Origin: Herbaspirillum sp. Sphag64 | GTDB taxonomy: Bacteria > Pseudomonadota > Gammaproteobacteria > Burkholderiales > Burkholderiaceae_D | NCBI RefSeq assembly: GCF_014192645.1 | Contig: NZ_JACHYE010000001.1 | Span: 1-64,000, forward strand | DNA: 64,000 nt | Direction of reading: 5' to 3' | Made by a program: the position numbers and the translations under genes | Shown: positions 35,500-43,822 of the stretch, piece by piece | Layout of the letters: the number at the start of each line of letters is the position of its first letter | Numbering within the stretch: position 1 is the stretch's first letter | The notes under the pieces: generated by a model | Seen by the model: the letters and a program-made list of their open reading frames with translations, nothing else | What the model was told of the DNA's origin: nothing | Databases searched by the model: none

Positions 35500-37539
35500 T
35501 CAGTTGGAGACGGGGAAGGTGCGGCCATCAATGAGCATGCGCTCGAAGCTGTCGACGGGTACCGGACGCGAGAACAGATAGCCCTGCAATTCGTCGCAAC
35601 CGGCCGCCTTGAGGAAGTCGAACTGCGCCATATTTTCTACACCTTCGGCGATCACCTTGTGACGCAGTTGCTTGGCGATACCGATGATCGCGCTGGCGAT
35701 GGCACAGTCGTTGGTGTCTTCTGGGATACCAGTGGTAAAGGAGCGATCAATCTTGAGTGTATTGATCGGGAAACGTTTCAGATAGGACAGACTGGAATAA
35801 CCGGTACCAAAATCATCGAGCGCAATACTGACACCCAACAGGCAGATTTTTTCCATGATCGCAATCACGCGATCAGTACTGTGCATGAGCATGCTCTCGG
35901 TAATTTCCAGTTCCAGCCAGTCGCCGGTGAGCTGGTGCCGATGCAAGGCAGCGCGAATACGGTCAGGCAAGGAACGGGTAAATTCACGCGCCGTGACGTT
36001 AATGGCGATACGGACCGGTGCCTGCCCTGCATCCTTCCAGCGCCGCGCCTGCGCGCACACCGCTTCGAGCACCCAGTCACTCAATTGCACGATGAGACCG
36101 GTTTCTTCCGCAATCGGGATGAAATCTCCTGGCAGCAACAAGCCACGCTCTGGATGGAGCCAGCGCACCAATGCTTCGGCACCGGTAATCTGGCCGCCTA
36201 CCATATCGATCTTGGGCTGGTAATACAGCAGCAGCTGGTTGTACTCGAAGGCATGCAGCAGGCCAGTTTCGATGCGCAGCGAATCGAGCATGTTGCGGTT
36301 CATTTCTTCGCTGTAATAAGCGTAACCGCCCTCGTTGTTTTCACCGCCCTGCTTGGCCCGGTACATGGCAATGTCAGCCAGTCGCAGCAGGGTTTCGGTA
36401 TCGCTGGCATCTTGCGGATACATGCTGATACCGATGCTGGCACCAACCCGTAATTCATGGCCGTCAATGAAGAACGGTTCATCAAACAGCGCAATCAGCT
36501 TTTGTGCCACAAAACCGGCGTGGTAATCCTTGTCAATATCAAACAGCGCTACCGCAAATTCGTCAGCGCCCAGACGAGCCACGATGTCTTCGTCGCGCAC
36601 GGCCTTACGCAGCCGCATGGCGACTTCGACCAGCAACATATCGCCTGCCACATGACCAAGCGTATCGTTGATGGGCTTGAAGCGGTTCAGATCCAGAAAC
36701 ATGATGCAGCCGTAGAGATTGTCCTGCTGCGCCGTTTCGAGCGCCTGATCGACGGTGCGGGTCAGCAAGGTACGGTTCGGCAATCCGGTCAGCGAGTCGT
36801 AATAGGCCAGATGGTGAATCAGTTTTTCGGCATTCTTGCGCTCGGTAATGTCGTTGATGTAGCCGATCAGGCCACTGGGCTGACCATACTGGTCGCGCAT
36901 GACGGACAAGGACAGACTGGCCCAGAAGGCTTCGCCGGATTTCTTGCGACGACGCACTTCCATTTCGCGCCCACCGTGCGACAAAAACACGTCGTTCAGC
37001 CAGGAGTCATCCTCGTCTTCGCTCTCGTAGAGGAACAGGACGTTACGACCAATAGCTTCAGCAGCGGAATAACCGAACAGTTGCTCGGCACCACGGTTCC
37101 AGCTGGTGATAAAACCAGTCTGATCCATCGTGATCACCGATTCCTGCATCTGGTTGAGGATTTGTGCCTGTTGCTCGAGCTTGGCCTCAATCTGGTCCAG
37201 CGAACGACCGCGCTTATCGGTCTCGGCACGTGTTTGCAACAGCCTGCCGGTCAACCCGGCAAAGGACTTCAGGCGACTGAGCTCGGACTCGCTGAACATG
37301 CAGGGCTTTTCTAAAAACAAATAGAAGCCATAGACATGCCCTGCATGAGTGACGGCTTCGACCAGAGCGTCGGTTTCGGGTGTCTGGTCGGCAGCGAGAT
37401 AGCTGGCACCGGGCTTACCCAGAAGCGTCGATGCAATAGAGCCCAGCGTTTCCTGCAAGTGGATACCGTCCAGATTCAATATTGCTTCGAGCAAGGCAGC
37501 ACAACACCCCAGATCGTCACCGCACAGAGTCGCGATCAT
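35500..37539 (-). CDS. PAS-GGDEF-EAL c-di-GMP protein with GAF-like N-terminus
   Basis: A 679-aa protein: a GAF-like region (about 1-115), PAS (about 125-240), GGDEF (about 255-410) and EAL (about 425-675). The EAL part keeps EALVRW, NVTAREF, EITESML, DDFGTGYSSL and AEGVE, so phosphodiesterase activity is likely. The GGDEF site reads RLGADEF, with Ala for the second Gly. Start chosen at the ATG five bases after the HDOD gene's stop; an earlier reading would overlap it. It is likely co-transcribed with that gene. Confidence 0.92.
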   Translation of the reverse strand: MIATLCGDDLGCCAALLEAILNLDGIHLQETLGSIASTLLGKPGASYLAADQTPETDALVEAVTHAGHVYGFYLFLEKPCMFSESELSRLKSFAGLTGRLLQTRAETDKRGRSLDQIEAKLEQQAQILNQMQESVITMDQTGFITSWNRGAEQLFGYSAAEAIGRNVLFLYESEDEDDSWLNDVFLSHGGREMEVRRRKKSGEAFWASLSLSVMRDQYGQPSGLIGYINDITERKNAEKLIHHLAYYDSLTGLPNRTLLTRTVDQALETAQQDNLYGCIMFLDLNRFKPINDTLGHVAGDMLLVEVAMRLRKAVRDEDIVARLGADEFAVALFDIDKDYHAGFVAQKLIALFDEPFFIDGHELRVGASIGISMYPQDASDTETLLRLADIAMYRAKQGGENNEGGYAYYSEEMNRNMLDSLRIETGLLHAFEYNQLLLYYQPKIDMVGGQITGAEALVRWLHPERGLLLPGDFIPIAEETGLIVQLSDWVLEAVCAQARRWKDAGQAPVRIAINVTAREFTRSLPDRIRAALHRHQLTGDWLELEITESMLMHSTDRVIAIMEKICLLGVSIALDDFGTGYSSLSYLKRFPINTLKIDRSFTTGIPEDTNDCAIASAIIGIAKQLRHKVIAEGVENMAQFDFLKAAGCDELQGYLFSRPVPVDSFERMLIDGRTFPVSN

Positions 37540-37544
37540 TGGTC

Positions 37545-38756
37545 TCAGGCCTCTTGGCTCACTTTGCTGGCCCAGCGGTAGGCCTGTATCAGTGCACGGC
37601 AATAGCCCTCCGCACTGATCCCGGCCTGCTCCAGGTCGCTATGACGCAGTGGGATGCGGCCGTATTCGGCACGCTCGACGACATCCAGCAGATACCCCAG
37701 ACGGCCGGTGCGCTGCATCAACGCATCGACGATATCGCGTGGCAGCCGCAAGGGTTCTATGATCATTTTTAGCGGCATTGCCAGCAGCGTATCGAGCAGC
37801 GAGAACATGCCGACAATGAAGGCGCGGTCTTGCTCGTCACGATCGCCATCGAGCTGCTCGCACATGTTTTCCATCATGGCCGCCCGTGCAGCGGCGCGGG
37901 GCAATAAGGGATTGGCCGATTCGTCGCCCGGGAAACGTGCGTACAGCAACAGTTGCAACCAGCGCTGTAACTGGCGCCGCCCCAGTAGATTGATGGCTTG
38001 GGTGAAATTAGTGATATGTGCCGAGAAGCCGAAAGCGGCCGAACTGACCAGCTTGAAGAGCTGGTAGGACAGCGCCGGATCCTGCTTGAGCAAGGCTTCC
38101 AGTTCGGGCACGTCGGCATCGTGTGACACCAGTTCCAGCAGTTTCAGTAAACGACCGCGCGAAATCGCGTCTTTTTGGACGCCAGTCGACGATGGCAACA
38201 AGGGATAGTCACCGCTGAACCAGCGGAAGCCCTGTACCCGGCAAGCATCAAACAACACTGGGTCGGCAACATTTTCGGCGATATGCGGTCCGCGCATGCC
38301 AATCAGCCAGGTCGATGCCTGCGGTGCAATACCAGCGCTGCAGTCGAGCGACAGCGACTCAATGAAACTGGGGAATTGCAGCAGGGATACTTTCGGGCCC
38401 GGCAGACCATCAGCGATCAGTCGGTAACCCATCTTGGAGAGACGCTCCAACACTGGCAAACGCGCGGGATCAACGCAATATTCGACAGGAATACGCAAAA
38501 CCAGGTCGACACCGGCTGGCGGCGCACCAAAATCACCGGCAAAACGCGCAGGATTGCGCACCGGGACAATGCAGGACAACTTGCCCAGCGCTTCCGACAA
38601 TCCAAAATCATGGAGTAAACGTCCAATGAATGCACATTCGTCATCATTCAGAGGAGATACATGCAACGACAGCGCCGTCCACAAATAATGAACATCCGCC
38701 ACTGGTTGCAAAAACACGAGGGGAAAAGAAGGAATGCTTTTATCCTGGACAGACAT
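37545..38756 (-). CDS. HDOD-domain signalling protein with degenerate EAL-like N-terminus (YuxH type)
   Basis: A 403-aa protein. The C-terminal 200 residues are an HDOD domain (ALLKQDPALSYQLFKLVSSA and INLLGRRQLQRWLQLLL). The N-terminal part matches the divergent EAL-like half of YuxH proteins but lacks the EAL catalytic strings. Such proteins are regulatory scaffolds in motility or c-di-GMP networks. First gene of the unit with the GGDEF/EAL protein. Confidence 0.87.
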   Translation of the reverse strand: MSVQDKSIPSFPLVFLQPVADVHYLWTALSLHVSPLNDDECAFIGRLLHDFGLSEALGKLSCIVPVRNPARFAGDFGAPPAGVDLVLRIPVEYCVDPARLPVLERLSKMGYRLIADGLPGPKVSLLQFPSFIESLSLDCSAGIAPQASTWLIGMRGPHIAENVADPVLFDACRVQGFRWFSGDYPLLPSSTGVQKDAISRGRLLKLLELVSHDADVPELEALLKQDPALSYQLFKLVSSAAFGFSAHITNFTQAINLLGRRQLQRWLQLLLYARFPGDESANPLLPRAAARAAMMENMCEQLDGDRDEQDRAFIVGMFSLLDTLLAMPLKMIIEPLRLPRDIVDALMQRTGRLGYLLDVVERAEYGRIPLRHSDLEQAGISAEGYCRALIQAYRWASKVSQEA

Positions 38757-38940
38757 GTTATTTCAACACTCCGGCAAACAGCTGCGGCATAGGTAGGTTA
38801 AGCAATGTAGGCAAGGTAAAAAATGTCATTAATCAATAGCTTATGAGATTTAAATTCAATAGTTTCCCAAAAGAATACTTATCTAAATTCAAATATTTTC
38901 TACGCTAATATACCCGATAAATCTCAAACTGCCTAAGTGA
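38757..38940. other. AT-rich promoter region between hemW and the HDOD gene
   Basis: About 180 bases of AT-rich sequence without a gene. It should hold the promoter for the HDOD-GGDEF/EAL unit and the 3' end of the rph-rdgB-hemW transcript. No clear intrinsic terminator is seen. Confidence 0.4.
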
Positions 38941-40206
38941 TCACTTTAAAAACATTTCCTGCAGGTCATTGAGGAATCGTCGACCTAGCTCGCTCGGCCG
39001 AATCTGCCTGTGGTCCCTGTGCAGCAAGCCTTTGACCTCAGCCTCATTGAGCGCGGCTTCGATCGTATTGAGGCCCATGCCGGTGCGTTCGGCAAACAGA
39101 TTCACAGGGAACCCCTCTGTTAATCGCAATGCGTTGAGCATGAATTCAAAACCCAATGCTTCTCGCGTAATTTCAGATTCTTCCTGCACAGCAATATTTT
39201 GTCCACTCTTTTCCAGATACGTGGTCGGATGTTTGTAGCGCATTTGCCTCACGATCCGATGCGGGAACGATAATTTAGAATGTGCACCGGCGCCAATCCC
39301 GAGGTAATCACCAAATTGCCAATAATTCAGATTATGGCGCGCCTGACGTTGCGCTTTGGCATAGGCCGACACTTCGTAATGCCCATAACCAGCGGCACCA
39401 GTGAGTTCGGCGATCATGTCCTGCATGTCGGCACTGGTATCGTCGTCAGGTACCGGCGGCGGATACTTGGCGAACAGAGTGTTGGGTTCCAGCGTCAGGT
39501 GATACAGCGACAGATGCGGCGGCGCATAGGCAATCGCCGTTTCAATATCGCGTCGCGCCTGAGCCAGCGTCTGCGAGGGCAGCGCGTACATCAGATCAAG
39601 GTTGAAATTGTCGAAATTGTCCTGGGCAATCTCAATCGCCCGACGTGCCTGATCGCCATCATGAATACGCCCCAGTGCCGCCAGATGTCCGCTGTCAAAA
39701 CTCTGGATGCCGATCGACAGACGATTGATGCCGCTGGCCCGGTAGGACTTGAACTTGTCCGCTTCGAAGGTCCCGGGATTGGCCTCCATGGTCACTTCGA
39801 TGTCCAGATCCAGCGGCAGCAAAGTGCGGATATCGGACAGCAGGCGATCCAGCCCCGCCGCTGACAGCAGACTGGGCGTGCCACCACCGATGAAAATGGA
39901 ATAGACCTTGCGCCCCCAGATCAGCGGCAAGGCAGATTCGAGATCACTGCGCAGGGCATTGAGATAGGCTTCTTCGGGGAAACTATCTTTGACTTCGTGT
40001 GAATTGAAATCGCAATAGGGGCATTTCTTCACACACCACGGAAAGTGCACATACAGTGCCAAAGGCGGCAAGGCAGTCAATTGCAGGCTACCCGGTTTGA
40101 GAAAGTTCAGCGCAGCCTGAGCCGCCTGCTGCGGACCGCTTTGTGAGGATGGCCCGGCAGCACCAGAATCCGGGCTATCAACGGGAATGGGCTTGATTGG
40201 AATCAT
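38941..40206 (-). CDS. hemW: HemW, radical SAM heme chaperone
   Basis: A 421-aa radical SAM protein formerly called HemN-like. The cluster motif is C-x3-C-x2-C in WCVKKCPYCDFNSH, with FIGGGTPSLL after it, and the HemN C-terminal domain follows. HemW lacks coproporphyrinogen oxidase activity in studied cases and inserts heme. The first 45 residues are a Pro/Ser/Gln-rich extension with no match. It overlaps rdgB by four bases. Confidence 0.92.
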   Translation of the reverse strand: MIPIKPIPVDSPDSGAAGPSSQSGPQQAAQAALNFLKPGSLQLTALPPLALYVHFPWCVKKCPYCDFNSHEVKDSFPEEAYLNALRSDLESALPLIWGRKVYSIFIGGGTPSLLSAAGLDRLLSDIRTLLPLDLDIEVTMEANPGTFEADKFKSYRASGINRLSIGIQSFDSGHLAALGRIHDGDQARRAIEIAQDNFDNFNLDLMYALPSQTLAQARRDIETAIAYAPPHLSLYHLTLEPNTLFAKYPPPVPDDDTSADMQDMIAELTGAAGYGHYEVSAYAKAQRQARHNLNYWQFGDYLGIGAGAHSKLSFPHRIVRQMRYKHPTTYLEKSGQNIAVQEESEITREALGFEFMLNALRLTEGFPVNLFAERTGMGLNTIEAALNEAEVKGLLHRDHRQIRPSELGRRFLNDLQEMFLK

Positions 40207-40787
40207 CGTAATTTTTCTACCAGCGCACGCAAGGCCTGACCACGGTGCGAGCAGGCATTCTTTTCTTCCGGGCTGAGCTCGGCAGCTGTTTTGCCAAGCG
40301 CTGGCAGCAGAAAATAGGGATCGTAGCCAAAACCGCCCTGCCCACGCGCCTCGCCAATGATTTCACCCTGCCATACGCCGTCGGCGATGACCGGTTGGGG
40401 ATCATCGGCATGACGTACATACACCAGCACACAATAATAATAGGCCGACTTGTCAGCATGTGGGGCCAGATCGGCGATCAATTTGGCGTTATTGGCGGCA
40501 TCCGACTTCGGCTCGCCGGCATAGCGCGCCGACCAGACACCGGGCGCACCACCCAGCGCATTGACGCAAACCCCGGAGTCATCTGCCAATGCCGGCAAGC
40601 CGGTCAGACGGGAGGCATGACGTGCCTTGGTCAGCGCGTTTTCCACGAAGGTAGCAAATGGTTCGTCGGCTTCAGGGACATTGAACTCACCCTGGGCATG
40701 CACTTCACGGCCGATCGTGCTGAGCAGACTGGCGAATTCACGCAGTTTTCCGGCGTTGTTGGAAGCGAGAACGATTTTTTGAGTCAT
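40203..40787 (-). CDS. rdgB: XTP/dITP pyrophosphatase RdgB (HAM1)
   Basis: A 194-aa house-cleaning enzyme that hydrolyses ITP, XTP and dITP. The motifs KIVLASNNAGKLREF, LADDSGVCVNALGGAPGVWS and GYDPYFLLP are complete. The ATG at 40787 matches the usual start MTQKIVLASNN; a longer reading adds seven hydrophobic residues with no ribosome site. Confidence 0.95.
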   Translation of the reverse strand: MTQKIVLASNNAGKLREFASLLSTIGREVHAQGEFNVPEADEPFATFVENALTKARHASRLTGLPALADDSGVCVNALGGAPGVWSARYAGEPKSDAANNAKLIADLAPHADKSAYYYCVLVYVRHADDPQPVIADGVWQGEIIGEARGQGGFGYDPYFLLPALGKTAAELSPEEKNACSHRGQALRALVEKLR

Positions 40788-40894
40788 GGCAAAAAGCAAA
40801 AATGCCATGCCGGCGTGCTGCAGACATGGCTAGACGTTGTTGATTGGCGCGATTGTAAAGTGATTCTGCCAGCCCTGCCGAACCGGCACCATTT

Positions 40895-41629
40895 TTACTC
40901 TGGCAGCCCGAGCGTCTGTTTCTGCAAGGCAATCAGATCGCTAATACCGCTTTGCGCGAGGTCCAGCAGACTGTTAAGAGTGGCACGGTCAAACGCGGCA
41001 CCTTCGGCTGTCCCTTGCACCTCAACAAAATGACCCGCATCGGTCATGACCACATTCATATCAGTGTCACAGCCGGAGTCTTCAAGATAATCCAGATCAA
41101 GTACCGGCACGCCTTGATAGACCCCGACCGAAATGGCGGCCACAAAATGCTTGAGCGGAATCGCAGTGATGGCTTGGCGCTGCAGCAACACCGAGAACGC
41201 GTCAAATGCTGCCACCATGGCACCAGTGATTGCAGCGGTACGGGTGCCGCCATCGGCCTGCAGGACATCGCAGTCCAGATGCAGGGTGCGCTCACCGAAC
41301 GCCTCCAGATCGAATGCTGCACGCAAGGCGCGGCCGATCAGCCGCTGGATTTCCTGAGTGCGTCCGGATTGCTTGCCCTTGGCGGCTTCACGATCCATGC
41401 GTGTGTGCGTGGAGCGCGGCAACATGCCATATTCGGCAGTCAACCAGCCTTGTCCCTTGCCCTTGAGAAAGCCGGGTACCTTTTCTTCGATGCTGGCAGT
41501 ACACAGCACGCGGGTATCACCAAACTCGACCAGAACCGAGCCCTCGGCGTGCTTGGTGTAATGGCGCGTCAGTCGCACTGGGCGCAGGTCAGTGGTAGCG
41601 CGTCCGCTGGGGCGTTGGAACTGGGTCAT
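40895..41629 (-). CDS. rph: Ribonuclease PH
   Basis: A 244-aa phosphorolytic exoribonuclease that trims tRNA 3' ends. The N-terminal [19 protein letters not shown] and the [20 protein letters not shown] active-site stretch are intact. It begins the rph-rdgB-hemW series and is divergent from yicC. Confidence 0.96.
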   Translation of the reverse strand: MTQFQRPSGRATTDLRPVRLTRHYTKHAEGSVLVEFGDTRVLCTASIEEKVPGFLKGKGQGWLTAEYGMLPRSTHTRMDREAAKGKQSGRTQEIQRLIGRALRAAFDLEAFGERTLHLDCDVLQADGGTRTAAITGAMVAAFDAFSVLLQRQAITAIPLKHFVAAISVGVYQGVPVLDLDYLEDSGCDTDMNVVMTDAGHFVEVQGTAEGAAFDRATLNSLLDLAQSGISDLIALQKQTLGLPE

Positions 41630-41825
41630 GCGATTTCCTTCATGGAGGATGAAACAGAGAATAGTGAGAAATTAAAAGAGGGAAAAGCCTCTGCCCCCCG
41701 ACAACAGGGATAAAGTTCAGGAATAAAGTTGTTTGAATCGGAACCGCAAACCCGACTACAATCACCCTCCCTCGTATTTTTACCGGCATTGTCTTGATAA
41801 ACTGCTGGTTTGTAAAGAAAACATC

Positions 41826-41843
41826 GGGCCTCGCCCGAGGCCC
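41826..41843. repeat. Perfect 8-bp palindrome GGGCCTCG-CC-CGAGGCCC in the rph/yicC intergenic region
   Basis: It lies 15 bases before the yicC start, just upstream of its ribosome site, and could fold in the yicC leader. No T-run follows, so it is not a standard terminator. Confidence 0.7.
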
Positions 41844-41858
41844 TAGCGGAGAATCGAT

Positions 41859-42767
41859 TTGACCATCTACAGCATGACTGGCTATGCCGTCACCAAACGC
41901 GAAAATGCCGCCGGCACGATCACGCTGGAACTTAAGAGCGTGAATTCGCGCTTTCTGGATTTGCAATTTCGCATTAATGATGATCTACGTGCGGTCGAGC
42001 CAGCCTTGCGCGAGGTGATTATCAACAAGCTGGCGCGCGGCAAGGTGGAATGTCGCCTGAGCTTTGGTCGCAAGAGCGATCAAGGTAGCAGCCAGGCGCT
42101 GAACCAGAAACTGCTGGACACATTGACCGGATTGCAAACCCAGTTGCGTCAGCAATTTATCGATGCCGCGCCACTGTCAGTGAACGAATTGCTGCGCTGG
42201 CCGGGGGTAATCGAAGAAGCTGAAATCGGTCAGGACACACTGCAGGCAGACGTGCTGGCGACCTTGCAAGAGACAATGACGGCCTTTATCGACAGCCGCG
42301 CACGTGAAGGCGCTGCCTTGCAGGCTGTGCTGGAGTCGCGCATCGACGCCATGGAAGCGATCGTGGCGCGAATCACGCCCTTGGTCCCGCAACTGGTGGC
42401 GCAATTTCAGCAAAAGGCAACCGAGCGCATGCTCGAAGCGCTGGGCCTGACCAGCAAGGATGGCACTATTGCCGCGGTGTCTCGCGATGAGATTCTGGAA
42501 CGGATCCGTCAGGAAGTGACGCTCTATGGCATTCGTATCGATATCGCCGAAGAGCTGGCGCGACTGTCGGCGCATCTGACCGAAACCCGCCACATTCTGA
42601 AAAAAGGTGGTCAGGTCGGCAAACGTCTGGACTTCATGATGCAGGAGCTCAATCGCGAAGCCAATACGGTCGGCTCCAAGGCGGCCATGAAGGAATTAGC
42701 CGATGCTTCCATGGAATTGAAGCTGCTGATCGACCAGATGCGCGAGCAGGTACAAAATCTGGAATAA
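41859..42767 (+). CDS. yicC: YicC-family endoribonuclease
   Basis: A 302-aa protein of the YicC family (endoribonuclease in E. coli). The N-terminus IYSMTGYAVTKRE and the C-terminal KGGQVGKRLDFMMQELNREA are conserved. The TTG at 41859 is chosen: GGAG lies seven bases before it and it restores the usual residues before SMTGYA, whereas the ATG at 41874 has no ribosome site. It is followed by gmk. Confidence 0.92.
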   Translation: MTIYSMTGYAVTKRENAAGTITLELKSVNSRFLDLQFRINDDLRAVEPALREVIINKLARGKVECRLSFGRKSDQGSSQALNQKLLDTLTGLQTQLRQQFIDAAPLSVNELLRWPGVIEEAEIGQDTLQADVLATLQETMTAFIDSRAREGAALQAVLESRIDAMEAIVARITPLVPQLVAQFQQKATERMLEALGLTSKDGTIAAVSRDEILERIRQEVTLYGIRIDIAEELARLSAHLTETRHILKKGGQVGKRLDFMMQELNREANTVGSKAAMKELADASMELKLLIDQMREQVQNLE

Positions 42768-42864
42768 ACTGCGACAGCGCTGTTTTGCTAAAATATCCGG
42801 GCTGGATTGACTGCTCTGTCAACCCCGCCTATCTGACGAACAATCTGGCCCAAGAGGACCACAA

Positions 42865-43506
42865 ATGCCCCACAAAAAACCAACCTCCGGCAGTCTGTTC
42901 ATGGTGGTCGCCCCTTCCGGCGCCGGCAAGTCGACGCTGGTCAATGCCCTGCTCAAGCAGGAGCCCGACATCAAACTGTCGATCTCTTACACTACCCGGC
43001 CACCGCGTCCGGGTGAGCAACATGGGCGCGAATATTACTTCACCACGGCCGAAGACTTTCTCAAGCGTCAGGCTGAGGGCGAATTCCTGGAATGGGCGGA
43101 AGTGCATGGCAACTATTACGGCACCTCGCGCCTGTTGATTGCCGACCAGATCACCGATGGCATCGATGTACTGCTGGAAATTGACTGGCAAGGCGCGCAA
43201 CAGGTGAAGAAGCAATTCCCGAATGCAATTGGCATTTTCATCCTGCCGCCGTCGATTGCCGCGCTGGAAGAACGCCTGCACAAGCGCGGACAAGACGAGC
43301 CGCACGTCATTACACGCCGTATCCTGGCCGCCGGCGGAGAAATCGCGCACTCGCCCGAGTTCGAATATGTTATTATTAATCAAGAGTTTGCCGTCGCTTT
43401 GTCAGAATTGACCGCGATTGTCAAAGCGGCTCGTTGCCGGTTCCCGCAACAGGCTGCCCGCAATTCATTCTTATTCACACAACTTGGCATACATGCCAGC
43501 ACTTGA
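42865..43506 (+). CDS. gmk: Guanylate kinase
   Basis: A 213-aa kinase converting GMP to GDP. The P-loop is [15 protein letters not shown] and the GMP-binding segment includes [25 protein letters not shown] precedes the ATG. Gene order yicC-gmk-rpoZ-spoT/rel is widespread in proteobacteria and links GMP supply to the stringent response. Confidence 0.96.
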   Translation: MPHKKPTSGSLFMVVAPSGAGKSTLVNALLKQEPDIKLSISYTTRPPRPGEQHGREYYFTTAEDFLKRQAEGEFLEWAEVHGNYYGTSRLLIADQITDGIDVLLEIDWQGAQQVKKQFPNAIGIFILPPSIAALEERLHKRGQDEPHVITRRILAAGGEIAHSPEFEYVIINQEFAVALSELTAIVKAARCRFPQQAARNSFLFTQLGIHAST

Positions 43507-43582
43507 AACCGGCAACATCGGACTTGCGCAGGATCCCCGGTCGGATCCTGGTTGAATCAGGAAATATGTCACAGGAGTTTTT

Positions 43583-43786
43583 ATGGCCCGTATCACCATC
43601 GAAGATTGTCTCAAGCAAATCCCTAACCGCTTTCAGTTGACACTGGCTGCTACCTATCGTGCACGTCAGTTGCTGCAAGGCCACACCCCAAAGGTAGATG
43701 CCAAGGACAAACCGACTGTGACCGCGCTGCGTGAAATCGCCGCTGGCAAGGTGGGTATCGAAATGTTGAAAAAAGTGCCCGTCTGA
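43583..43786 (+). CDS. rpoZ: RNA polymerase omega subunit
   Basis: A 67-aa omega subunit ([20 protein letters not shown] start, [11 protein letters not shown] end). Omega helps assemble RNA polymerase and forms part of a (p)ppGpp site in proteobacteria. A CAGGAG ribosome site precedes the ATG. Confidence 0.96.
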   Translation: MARITIEDCLKQIPNRFQLTLAATYRARQLLQGHTPKVDAKDKPTVTALREIAAGKVGIEMLKKVPV

Positions 43787-43822
43787 TCTGTCCAACATCC
43801 ATGCTGCTGATAACCCGAATCT

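Noticed and set aside
41826..41843. Palindrome as terminator between rph and yicC
   Set aside because: The two genes are divergent, so no transcript ends there, and no T-run follows.
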